Source: Anaerolineae bacterium
GTDB lineage: Bacteria; Chloroflexota; Anaerolineae; Aggregatilineales; Phototrophicaceae
Reading direction: 5' to 3'
NCBI GenBank assembly: GCA_021296065.1
Contig: JAGWBD010000005.1
Span: forward strand, 1 to 64,000
DNA length: 64,000 nt
Part shown: piece by piece, positions 28,224 to 37,561 of the stretch
How positions within the stretch are numbered: the first letter of the stretch is position 1
Layout of the letters: the number at the start of each line of letters is the position of its first letter
Program-made: the position numbers and the translations under genes
The notes under the pieces: model-generated
Database searches by the model: none
What the model was told of the DNA's origin: nothing
What the model saw: only the letters and a program-made list of their open reading frames with translations

Positions 28224-31200
28224 ATGGCGGACAGTCTGTTCGACAACCGCTATCGCTACGACCACATTTATCCACGTGGCCGCTCCGGCGAGACCCTGCG
28301 CGCCGTCGATTCCGGGGCGCAGGATCGGCCGGTCATCATCAAGCGACCGGCGCCCAACGATGCCCCGCCCATCCGCGCCGGCCAGGAAGTCAGCATCCTG
28401 AACGAACGCAGGGCGCTGCAACGCCTGTCCGGTCATCCTGTGCTGACCGAACTGCTCGGTTCCGGACAGTTTCCGATTGGCGGCATGCCCCACCAGTACA
28501 TAGTCATGGAACGCGCCGCTGGCGACATCGTTGGCGACACGGTGCTGGCGCTCAAGGCCAACGGCCAGTTCCTGCCGGAACTGGAAATCCTGGTCTTTCT
28601 GGACAGCCTGCTGGACCTGTTGCAGCTGGCCCATGAACGCGACATCGTCTACAACGACGTCGACGCCTGGCACCTGTTCTGGGATCGTGACGCCTGGCAA
28701 CTCAAGGTCATCGACTGGGGCAACGCCGTTTTTCTCGAAGGTGACGAAAGTACGGCGCAGGGAATTGGCCGTCAAAGTGACGTCGGTCAGGTAGGCGAAT
28801 TGCTCTTTTTCCTGCTGACCGGCGGTCGCCGCATTGAGTTGCCGCGCGACGCCGGCGAAGACTTCCGCGCGGATTTCGGACCGGAAGCGGAACGGGTTCC
28901 GACCCGCTTGCAGAATATTGTCAGCCGCGCGGCGCATCCCCGCCTGCTGCTGCGTTATCCGGACGTTCCCACCTTGCGCAAGGACCTTGCGGACTATCGG
29001 GCTCCCCTGCAACGCGAGCGCGATCTGGTGCTTAACCGCGTGAGTGGCAGATTGCGCCACGACCGAAGCCGCGATGAGCTCCACGGTCTTATGCAGACTC
29101 TGGCGCCGGCTCTGGCTGCTGACCCGGGCTACCCCCAGTCGCGCGAGTTGCAAAAGACAATTGAGGCACGCCTGCAGGATATCGCCATCGCCGCTGACCT
29201 CGACGCGATACGCATTTACATGGAAAACGGCAACTGGCAACGCAGCGCCGAACTGCTCTCCGAGTTGCGACCGCGCGCTGACGGCGAGAACTCCCGTCTG
29301 GTGCGTCTGCTGGGCGACATGGCGCGTCTCCTGCGGGACGCGCAGCAGGAAGAAATACCCGCGCTGGTGCAAGACAGCATCGCATTGCTCTTTGACGGCC
29401 AGGTGGCCGAGGCGGCCCAGGAACTGGTCACGCGCCATGCCAGCGAACGCGATTACGAACTGCAACACATGCTGGCCGAACGCATATCGGCACACTATCC
29501 GGACGTGCAGTTGCTGCAGCCCAACCTGCTGCGGGTCCGTCTGGCCATGGGCGACCTCGCCTACTCCGGACAGCCGGTCAGCGAACCACAGGTCGTGCTC
29601 GATGAAGTGCTGGCCCTGTTGCAGGGCATCAATGCCAACCCGCGGCTGGCGCCTGGCGTCTTGCAGGAACGTTACAGCCAGGTCTGCGATGGTCTGGAAT
29701 CCCTGCAAACCCTGCTGGACTCTTTGGGCAGCGGTCAGCCACTGCCGGGCAGCGAGGGCCTGGGCGGGGCACTGCAACGGGCCCTGATGGCCAGCCGCAG
29801 CCTGGCCCGAAATCTGAATATCATCGGCAGCAGGGCCGCTTCCAGCCCGCGCGATGCCACAACGGCGCTCGCCAACTGCCAGACCATCGACCCTGTCAAC
29901 AGCGCCTGGGCGCTGCTGCAGCGCCGCCTTGACGCGCTCTATGAGTTTCTGGGCACCTGCCAGACATGGGTACCGCTGGCTGATGGATCCGGCCTCGATA
30001 ACTGGCTGCGCGACACTCGCTCCGATCTGAACCCCTTTCTTGAATTTCTTTTTGATCAGTTACTAAACGACATGGCGAGCGGCCTCGATGTCGCCAGGAA
30101 AGCCTGGGACCAATACGCCATGGCCACCCTCCAGGGAAATCGCGCCAGGGCACTGGATGCGCTCACCCAGGCTTCTGAAGCGGTGCAGACACTAAGCCCG
30201 ACGCTTTCCTCCTGGTTCGTACAATTGCGCAGCGTGGTGGCCGGCGCGCGCTATGTGGAACGGCACGCCCTCTTCGGGGGCCTGGGCCGTGCGCTGGCCG
30301 ATGGCTGGCAAACCTGGGATCGCGGTCAGCTGGCCGAAGCTGCGCGGCTGGCGCAGCGCGCAAGGGAGATAGCCCGCAACAATCCGCAGCGCGAGGCGGC
30401 TGACCGCCTTGCGCAATTGGCTGAAACCTCACGAATCTGGGTTGAGCGAAGCGGCGTCGCCAGTGCCGAGGCCACCCGCACGGCCCTGGCGGCCGTGGAG
30501 AGCCTGTTTACGGAGGAAGAACTGAAACTGCGCGACGATTTCGCGCAGCAAATGCCAGGCACCGACACCTTCCTTAAGGCCATGAACCGCGGCCTGGTCG
30601 ACGTCATAGACCAGCAAAGCACAGCCGCCCTGCGCATCCTGTTTTTCTATTACCTGTTGCGTGGCGCGGAGGACGCCCAGGAAAACGACGACAATGCCCC
30701 GGAGAACGCGGCGTTCTGGCACGAGGCCGCCCTGCGTGCGCTCGGTGACGACGGACCGCAACACGTGGCCGCGCGCGCGCTGGAGAGTTTTATCAGCCGG
30801 CGACAGGACCTGTTGGAAGCGGCCGGGCGCATCAACGAAATCAGCGGGTCGGACATTTTGCCTCGCCTCGCAACGATCGCCGACCAGCTGGAAGCCAACC
30901 CCCAGGCGCGGTTGCTGGCGCCAGCCATCCTCAGCCTGGCGGAATTTCAGGCCGCCCTGCGCGACTGGACGGACGGCGAGTTTAGGCCGGCCGGTGTCAA
31001 GCTCGAAAACGCGATTAACGCCATTGATGACGCGGAGCAGGCCGCCGCCATCACGCTGACCGGTTACCGCACCTGGCTGGTCTCGCTGCAGGCTGGCGCG
31101 GCCGAATTGCACACCCGCTTGCGCCGTATGAACAAGGTCATTGAGGAGAAGCCCGACACGCCTGACAACGCCCTGCTGGAGGCGCACCGCTGGCTGGTCA

Positions 31201-32633
31201 GCGAAACCGAGCGACTGCTCAGCCCGGAGCAGGGCAAAACGCTGCGACAGTGGCAGGTCACCTACGAGCGTTTCCTCGCCACACACATCGATCCGGACCT
31301 GAGTCGCAGCGCGCGCCTGACTCGCTTCAATGATCTATTTCGCGTCATGTTTATCGACCGTCATCCGGCCTGGTCGCTTTACCGCCACTGGTTCGAAATG
31401 ACCGAGCATCAGTCCGAATTCTCCGTCACTTCCGCTTCGCAGGAGACCTCTGCGTCCGACCCGGCTGGCGGTCGCCAGACACGGCGGCAACGCGGTGTGC
31501 TGCCCGGCGGGCTGCCGGCACTGTCCCGGCCCTCGTCAGGGCCGGAACCCGAAGCGGAGCCTCCGGAGTCAACCGGGTCACAGACTCCCGCAACCGGGCC
31601 GGAACCGCGGCCCGTTGAAGCGCAGGAAAGCTCACCGGTCCCGTTTTCGGACGACGACGAATTTCCGGAACTGCCGGACAGCGCGCCGACCCCACGGCGC
31701 ATCTCCCGTCAGGTCACTGTGATAACCCTCATCATTGTGGTGCTTGTCATCCTTGCGCTGGTCTTTGTCTATGTGCCAGGCAGGGATTTGAGCCTGGACC
31801 TGGTCAATCAGAACGTCGCGACGCAGCCCCCGATGACCACGGGCGACACTGCCGACGCGCCGGCCGTCGTCGTTTTGCCGGCCAGCGCCACAGCACTCCC
31901 CGACGTCACCGAAGCGCCTGCCACTGCCACGCCCGAGCCTTCCGTGGCCGCCAGCGCCACCTTCACGGCGACCCCTTTGTTGACCGCCACCCCCTTGCGC
32001 ACAGCCACGCTGCCGCCTCTCGGCCTGCAGGGCCGCCAGAATCTTCTGACCCTGCTGTCGAATCTGGCCGCTGCGGATTCTCTTGCCTGGCCTTTGGACG
32101 CCTACAGCGCCAGTGACGGAAACGGGATCTGGCATCTTGGTCGTGCAGATTCTGCGGGTGGCAGCCCCGTCACCTTCGCGCTGGCACCGGATGTGCTGGA
32201 TGCGGCCTATGGCAACCGGGCCGCCACGCGCATCCGGCGCATGGAAGTTACGCTTGTGCTTGGCGAGTATGACCCGACTTTGCTGCAGGAGGACTCGGTC
32301 TGGTTTGGCGCAACACTGCAAAACGCCGGCGATTCAGAAATGGCCGCCGGGGCGCGCGTGCGTCTCGTGCAACCGGGCGTGATCAATCTGTCGCAGCATC
32401 GAGGTTCGGAGCTACGTCCGGTCGGCCAGCGTACGGTCAATGCCGTGGTGGCCCGGCTGCGACTCGAGCGAGACCTGGATGCCGGCAGCGTGCGGGTGTT
32501 CTTCAATGACGAGTCCCTGGGCGAGCCCGTGCCCATGGTGCCTGGCGAGGCCTTGCAACCCGTCCTCTACGTTCGGGGCGGCGGCGTGATCGTCAGCGTC
32601 ACAGACTGGCAGATTACGCTGCAAGCGGGCTAA
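28224..32633 (+). CDS. Large membrane-anchored protein with degenerate Ser/Thr kinase-like domain, helical repeats, TM and C-terminal extracytoplasmic domain
   Basis: AAGGAGGA SD; DRPVIIKRPAPN; DIVYNDVDAWHLFWDRDAWQLKVIDWGNAVFLEGDES; TM VTVITLIIVVLVILALVFVYV; TP-rich linker. Confidence 0.8.
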   Translation: MADSLFDNRYRYDHIYPRGRSGETLRAVDSGAQDRPVIIKRPAPNDAPPIRAGQEVSILNERRALQRLSGHPVLTELLGSGQFPIGGMPHQYIVMERAAGDIVGDTVLALKANGQFLPELEILVFLDSLLDLLQLAHERDIVYNDVDAWHLFWDRDAWQLKVIDWGNAVFLEGDESTAQGIGRQSDVGQVGELLFFLLTGGRRIELPRDAGEDFRADFGPEAERVPTRLQNIVSRAAHPRLLLRYPDVPTLRKDLADYRAPLQRERDLVLNRVSGRLRHDRSRDELHGLMQTLAPALAADPGYPQSRELQKTIEARLQDIAIAADLDAIRIYMENGNWQRSAELLSELRPRADGENSRLVRLLGDMARLLRDAQQEEIPALVQDSIALLFDGQVAEAAQELVTRHASERDYELQHMLAERISAHYPDVQLLQPNLLRVRLAMGDLAYSGQPVSEPQVVLDEVLALLQGINANPRLAPGVLQERYSQVCDGLESLQTLLDSLGSGQPLPGSEGLGGALQRALMASRSLARNLNIIGSRAASSPRDATTALANCQTIDPVNSAWALLQRRLDALYEFLGTCQTWVPLADGSGLDNWLRDTRSDLNPFLEFLFDQLLNDMASGLDVARKAWDQYAMATLQGNRARALDALTQASEAVQTLSPTLSSWFVQLRSVVAGARYVERHALFGGLGRALADGWQTWDRGQLAEAARLAQRAREIARNNPQREAADRLAQLAETSRIWVERSGVASAEATRTALAAVESLFTEEELKLRDDFAQQMPGTDTFLKAMNRGLVDVIDQQSTAALRILFFYYLLRGAEDAQENDDNAPENAAFWHEAALRALGDDGPQHVAARALESFISRRQDLLEAAGRINEISGSDILPRLATIADQLEANPQARLLAPAILSLAEFQAALRDWTDGEFRPAGVKLENAINAIDDAEQAAAITLTGYRTWLVSLQAGAAELHTRLRRMNKVIEEKPDTPDNALLEAHRWLVSETERLLSPEQGKTLRQWQVTYERFLATHIDPDLSRSARLTRFNDLFRVMFIDRHPAWSLYRHWFEMTEHQSEFSVTSASQETSASDPAGGRQTRRQRGVLPGGLPALSRPSSGPEPEAEPPESTGSQTPATGPEPRPVEAQESSPVPFSDDDEFPELPDSAPTPRRISRQVTVITLIIVVLVILALVFVYVPGRDLSLDLVNQNVATQPPMTTGDTADAPAVVVLPASATALPDVTEAPATATPEPSVAASATFTATPLLTATPLRTATLPPLGLQGRQNLLTLLSNLAAADSLAWPLDAYSASDGNGIWHLGRADSAGGSPVTFALAPDVLDAAYGNRAATRIRRMEVTLVLGEYDPTLLQEDSVWFGATLQNAGDSEMAAGARVRLVQPGVINLSQHRGSELRPVGQRTVNAVVARLRLERDLDAGSVRVFFNDESLGEPVPMVPGEALQPVLYVRGGGVIVSVTDWQITLQAG

Positions 32634-32639
32634 ATCCTG

Positions 32640-33131
32640 TTAACCCGAGTAGCTCCACCCGATATCTTCCAACGTCAGGGTCGCGTCGGACTTGCCGGCG
32701 CGGTTCACTCCGGCGCCGATGACTTCACCGACGATTACGTCATGATCGCCACCACTGTCCACGCTCGAAACCACGCGACATTCAAGCCAGGCCGCGGCGC
32801 CCGCAATGAGCGGGCAACCGGTCTGTGGCCCGGGTGTCGTGGAGGCGTCCCTTACCTTGTCGGGGTTATTGGCCCGGCTTTTCGTCAGACTCGTAATGAG
32901 TTTGGCGTCGGCCTTGTCGAAAATGTTGACGGAGAAGACCTTGCCTTCAGCGACGATGCCGTGGGTAACCGCTGTTTTGGACAGGCCAAAGGCGACCTGA
33001 CGCGGCGAGAAGGAGGACTGGGTCAGCCAGTTGACCACCATCAGATTGACGTCGTCGCCGTTGCGAGAGCCGATGGCGTAAAAGCCATAGGGGATCATGT
33101 TCAATGCGTCGCGGATGCTGTCTTCAGCCAT
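32640..33131 (-). CDS. Flavin reductase-like FMN-binding protein
   Basis: MAEDSIRDALNMIPYGFYAIGSRNGDDVNLMVVNWLTQSSFSPRQVAFGLSK; FSVNIFDKADAKLI. Confidence 0.88.
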   Translation of the reverse strand: MAEDSIRDALNMIPYGFYAIGSRNGDDVNLMVVNWLTQSSFSPRQVAFGLSKTAVTHGIVAEGKVFSVNIFDKADAKLITSLTKSRANNPDKVRDASTTPGPQTGCPLIAGAAAWLECRVVSSVDSGGDHDVIVGEVIGAGVNRAGKSDATLTLEDIGWSYSG

Positions 33132-33226
33132 TTTGTTTCTCCCGGTTGCCGGAATCTGTATTTCCAGTTTAGCAGAACTGCCGCTGCAAGTCGCAACGAT
33201 TGGGCCAAAATCGGGAGCCTGGGCAA

Positions 33227-34426
33227 GTGAGCGACAACGGCCGTCGGCGACAGCTTTTTGCCATCGGCTTTCTGGGATTCGTGGCCCTCGGCATGCCGGT
33301 CGCGGCACTGGGAGTCGCCTGGGCCCGGATGCAACGCAGCTTCGAGGTATCTCTGGAAGCGTTGGGTCTGGTGATGTTCGCCCTGCTTCTGGGCCGCGTC
33401 CTGACAAGCGTATGCAGCGGCAATCTGGTCAATCGTCTGGGCGTGGGCAACTATCTGCTGGCGGGTTGTCTGTTGATGCTGTCCGGCCTAGTCGGCGTGG
33501 CGGTCGCGCCCGGTCTGGTTTCCCTGATTGCCTTGCACGCCTTGCTCGGCGTGGGCGTTACGGTGCTGAACACCGGCATTAATATCCACGCCGCCGGCAA
33601 CTATTCCGGCGGCCGCATGAACCTGCTCCATACCGGTTTCGGCCTCGGTTCCGCGCTGGGACCCCTGATCGTTACCCTGGTCGTCTTTCATTTCGACCTT
33701 GACTGGCGCTGGAGCTATATCGTCTACTTCGTCCCGCAACTGGGACTGACCCTGCTGGTGGCCCGCACGCGGGCTTTCTGGAAGTAGACGGAGAAGTCCG
33801 CGGCGGTGGCCCAGGTGCAGCCCTTGCGCGGCAGTTTGAGTCTGGCACCAACCTGGTTCGGCATTTTGCTTTTCTTCCTGCACGGCGGCATGCAGCAAGG
33901 CACGGGCGTGCTGGGCAACAGCCTGATGATCGATGGCCGCGGCATCGCCCCGGAACTGGCGGGCCTGTGGATCAGCATCTTCTGGGCTGGCCTGACAATC
34001 GGTCGTGTGCTAACCGGCATGATGGTCGGGCGCATCGGCAACAATCGCTATATGCGCGCCAGCATGTTGTTGACTGTCGTCGGGACCTTGCTGTTCCAGT
34101 CTAACCTGGGCGATTCCCTGACCTTCGCGGGTGTCGCGCTCATCGGCTTCACCCTGGCGCCCGTGCTTCCCCTGCTGCTGGCAGATACGCCCGGCCGCGT
34201 CGGTGCGGCGCACTCGCCCAATACAATCGGTTTGCAAATCGGCAGTTCCGGCATTGGAGTCGCCGTGTTGCCGGCCTTGATGGCCGTTCTGGCTGATCGC
34301 GTTGACCTTGAAACGATCGGGGTCAGCCTCTTTCTCATTGCGCTCCTGAGCTTCCTCGCGCACGAAGGCTTGCTGGCGCAGGAACGGCGTCATCCCGTCC
34401 CGGCGTCGTTCAGCCCTGTTCGCTGA
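33227..34426 (+). pseudogene. MFS transporter interrupted by in-frame TAG at 33785-33787 (two ORFs 33227..33787 and 33806..34426 in one frame)
   Basis: N-half LFAIGFLGFVALGMPVAALGVAWARMQRSFEVSLEALGLVMFALLLGRV; C-half SLAPTWFGILLFFLHGGMQQGTGV..GLTIGRVLTGMMVGRIGNNRYM; same reading frame. Confidence 0.75.
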
Positions 34427-35066
34427 ATTCCAGCACGATGAGATTCTGGTCGCATTGTTCACTGGTGACGATCTGCATCAAATCGGAAAGCGTCGTGCCG
34501 TCCAGACTGCGCAATTGCAAGGACCAGGGCGCCAGCAAGGGAACGTCGCCCAGACGCAATTCGAAGTTTCCACGAGAATCGGTTGTGCCGACCATTTCGA
34601 GGTCGCTGTCGACCTTCCGCGCGACGACCAGCAGGCCGGCCGCGCCGCGCCCGTTCCTGTGCACGACCCGACCCGCGATTCCCGACCAGTCACAGCGGCC
34701 GGTACCCGCTACGTACTCGATGGAGGCCGCGTCAAGGGCAAAGTGCAGGCCGGGTGGCAGCGGCGTGGGCGATGCCGTGGGTCGCGGCACGATCGTGGTT
34801 CGCGGCGGCCGGGTTGACGTCGGACGGGGCGGAATCGTGGGCGTGTCGCTGGCTTCTGCCACCACGCGCAGGGCGGGCGGGCGCGCCGAACCGGAGGAGA
34901 ACAGGAGGATCCCGGAGACCAATGCGATCAGGCACACAACCAGCAACAGGGCCAGCGGCCAGGGCGCATTGCCACGCTGGTCCGCACCACCGGAAGGAGA
35001 GGTGCTGCCTTCGTCTGCCGGTGGCCGGTCGGTCGGCACTGAAGGTGGTAGATCCGAAGGTCCCAT
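34410..35066 (-). CDS. Membrane-anchored protein with carboxypeptidase regulatory-like domain
   Basis: TM APWPLALLLVVCLIALVSGILLF; PPRPTSTRPPRTTIVPRPTASPTP linker; GRVVHRNGRGAAGLLVVARKVDSDLEMVGTTDSRGNFELRLGDV. Confidence 0.65.
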   Translation of the reverse strand: MGPSDLPPSVPTDRPPADEGSTSPSGGADQRGNAPWPLALLLVVCLIALVSGILLFSSGSARPPALRVVAEASDTPTIPPRPTSTRPPRTTIVPRPTASPTPLPPGLHFALDAASIEYVAGTGRCDWSGIAGRVVHRNGRGAAGLLVVARKVDSDLEMVGTTDSRGNFELRLGDVPLLAPWSLQLRSLDGTTLSDLMQIVTSEQCDQNLIVLEFSEQG

Positions 35067-35182
35067 GACTCAAGTATGCAAGGCCCTGAGCGCAGCGCAA
35101 GCACTTACCTGGCCTTGTGGCCTGACCGGTAAAACTTTAGGATAGCCGGCACAGAAAACGGCAGCGGCAGGGGACAAGTTAT

Positions 35183-36544
35183 ATGGCCCGAGGAAGGTAT
35201 CGCCCGCCGACCAGCGCGCGCAGAGGCGGCTGTGCCTGGCAATGGTTGATCATCGGCCTGGCGCTGGGATTCGGCTGCGCGGTCACTGTGTTGCTGGGCG
35301 GGATGGCATTGGGCCAGATCACCCTTGACCTCGGCATGCAAGCCACCGATACGCCGGTTGTGGTCGTCATCACCGCCACGCCCCTGCCTGCCACGCCCAC
35401 CCTGCCGCCCACCAACACCCCGCCACCCACTTCCACGCTTGTGACTGTGGCGGAGATTGACACACCCACACCCACGCCGGCGCCACCAACGGCTACGCCC
35501 ACGCCAGAGCCTGGCAGGGGGAACCCGACAGTGCTGGCTGCGCTGGAAGGTCAATTGACCGAACTCTTGTCAGTGGCGGGAGGCACCTTTGTCATGGGCA
35601 CAACGGCCCAGGAGGTGCTCGCAGCGGTCGATGCCTGTGTCGCGGAAGGCGGCAATTGCCAACTGTCCTTCGGTGAGGATTCCAGCCCGCCCCACAGCGT
35701 GACCCTGAACGCCTACCGGATGGAACGCAGCGAGGTCACCTACGCCCAGTATCTTGTCTTTCTCAATGCGCTTGGGCCCCGCAGCCATCTCAATGGTTGC
35801 GACGGGCAGGCCTGTCTTGCCACACTCAACGAGACGGACCTGAGCAACGTAACTTTTGACAGCGTCAATTACCGCGTGCCCGGTGTGCTGTCAGACCGAC
35901 CTGTGTCAGGCGTGACCTGGTACGGCGCACGGGCCTATTGCGAGGCCATCGGACGCCGCCTGCCCAGTGAAGCCGAGTGGGAACGGGCCGCCCGCAGCAA
36001 CGACAACCGTATCTTCCCCTGGGGCAATCTGCGCGACGTCGCCCTGTCCAACACCAGCAGCCGGGCCGATCGCGCGCCCGAAGAACGCGGCGCGGACCCG
36101 GTGGCCAGCTTCCCCGCCGGCGCCTGGGGTCTGCACGACATGGCGGGCAACGTCGCCGAGTGGGTCGCCGACTGGTATTCGCCTTTCTACTACAGCCAGG
36201 CGCTGGCCAGTGGCCTTAATCCTGCCGGCCCGCCCGTGGGCACCGAAAAGGTCTTGCGTGGTGGCTCCTGGGATGCGCGCATCTTCTTCGCCCGTACGCC
36301 CCACCGTCAGAGTCTGGCGCCGGACCAGCAGGCCTTCTACGTCGGTTTCCGTTGTGCGGCGGATGTCGCCGGCCCCGAGGTTGCGGCCGCCACGGGCGTC
36401 AATCTGGTCAGTCAGGAGACTTCCCTGCAGGAGTCGGCCAACGAGGACATAGGCAACCAGCCGACCCTGCAACCCCCTCCGCTGGCTGTGCCACCGGCAT
36501 CAGGGGACTCTGAAGACCCCGTGCCGACGCTTGAGCCGGGTTGA
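35183..36544 (+). CDS. SUMF1/FGE-sulfatase-type domain protein, membrane anchored, TP-rich linker
   Basis: GGTFVMGTTAQEV; VTYAQYLVFLNALG; GVTWYGARAYCEAIGRRLPSEAEWERAARSND..FPWG; LRGGSWDARIFFARTPHRQSLAPDQQAFYVGFRCA. Confidence 0.88.
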   Translation: MARGRYRPPTSARRGGCAWQWLIIGLALGFGCAVTVLLGGMALGQITLDLGMQATDTPVVVVITATPLPATPTLPPTNTPPPTSTLVTVAEIDTPTPTPAPPTATPTPEPGRGNPTVLAALEGQLTELLSVAGGTFVMGTTAQEVLAAVDACVAEGGNCQLSFGEDSSPPHSVTLNAYRMERSEVTYAQYLVFLNALGPRSHLNGCDGQACLATLNETDLSNVTFDSVNYRVPGVLSDRPVSGVTWYGARAYCEAIGRRLPSEAEWERAARSNDNRIFPWGNLRDVALSNTSSRADRAPEERGADPVASFPAGAWGLHDMAGNVAEWVADWYSPFYYSQALASGLNPAGPPVGTEKVLRGGSWDARIFFARTPHRQSLAPDQQAFYVGFRCAADVAGPEVAAATGVNLVSQETSLQESANEDIGNQPTLQPPPLAVPPASGDSEDPVPTLEPG

Positions 36545-37561
36545 TCAGGCTGGCAAGGCCAGCACAGGGCCATTGACCGTGATGCCTACACCCTGACCGC
36601 CTTGAAAGCGTCGGCGGCTGTCCGTTTGCGCGGTCAGGCCCGTGTCGTCCGCCAGACGCAGGCGCAGACGTTGGTGATCCCCAAAAAACTGGACTTCCTC
36701 AATCCGTACCTGGCCGGCCCCGGTCAGCTGAATCGCCTCCGGACGTAGCAGCAGGGTCACCGGTCCCGATGCCGGTTGCCTCAGGTCCAGTTCGCCAAGG
36801 ACACAGCGGGCGACCCGACCTTCCGCTTCGGCGGGCAGAAAATTACTTTCGCCGACAAGTTCGGCCACGGCCCGGCTGACCGGTTCGTGATAGAGACGCC
36901 ATGGCTCGGCCACCTGCAGCATGCGACCGGCAGACATCACTGCGACCTGGTCCGCCACACTGAGCGCCTCCTCCTGGTCATGGGTGACGAAGATGGCCGT
37001 CGTACCCGTCGCGCGCAGGATGGCGCGAACCTCCGCGCGCAGCCGGACCCGCAAATGCGTATCAAGGTTCGAGAAAGGCTCATCAAGCAGCACCAGAGCC
37101 GGCTCCGGCGCCAGGGCGCGCGCCAGCGCCACGCGCTGCTGCTGGCCGCCGGAAAGGCCCTGCAGGCTGCGCGCGCCAAATCCCTCCAGCCCGACCAGGG
37201 ACAGCAGCGACTCTGTGCGCTGTCGACGTTCTTCCCGTCCGCCCTTCAGCCCAAAGGCGATATTGCCGGCGACGTCGAGGTGCGGGAACAGCGCGTAGTC
37301 CTGAAAGACCATGCCAACCCGTCGATTTTCGGGAGGGACAAACCCCTGCGGCCCGGCCACGACGCGGCCCTCAATGTGAATTTCGCCGCTGTCCGGGCGC
37401 TCAAATCCGGCGATCAGACGCAAGGTGGTCGTCTTGCCACAGCCGCTGGGACCAAGCAGCGCCAGTAACTGTCCGGCCTGAAGGGAAAGGTTGAAATCCG
37501 TCAGCGCCAGGACCGTGTCAAAGCGCTTGCCGAGCTGCTGGCAGGCCAGGGCGATGGTCAT
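36545..37561 (-). CDS. ABC transporter ATP-binding protein, ferric iron/thiamine type (FbpC-like)
   Basis: LLALLGPSGCGKTTTLRLIAGFERPDSG; LSGGQQQRVALARALAPEPALVLLDEPFSNLD. Confidence 0.93.
   Translation of the reverse strand: MTIALACQQLGKRFDTVLALTDFNLSLQAGQLLALLGPSGCGKTTTLRLIAGFERPDSGEIHIEGRVVAGPQGFVPPENRRVGMVFQDYALFPHLDVAGNIAFGLKGGREERRQRTESLLSLVGLEGFGARSLQGLSGGQQQRVALARALAPEPALVLLDEPFSNLDTHLRVRLRAEVRAILRATGTTAIFVTHDQEEALSVADQVAVMSAGRMLQVAEPWRLYHEPVSRAVAELVGESNFLPAEAEGRVARCVLGELDLRQPASGPVTLLLRPEAIQLTGAGQVRIEEVQFFGDHQRLRLRLADDTGLTAQTDSRRRFQGGQGVGITVNGPVLALPA

Noticed and set aside
28110-29777. 555-aa - strand ORF, and 55323..56990 (555 aa), 41970..43901 (643 aa), 16802..18121 (439 aa)
   Set aside because: Opposite real genes (kinase-like protein, thrS, E1/E2 operon, sulfatase); no recognisable domains.
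33785-33787. TAG in the MFS gene as pyrrolysine
   Set aside because: Linker position with no catalytic role, no Pyl machinery seen; nonsense change, error or a split gene is simpler.
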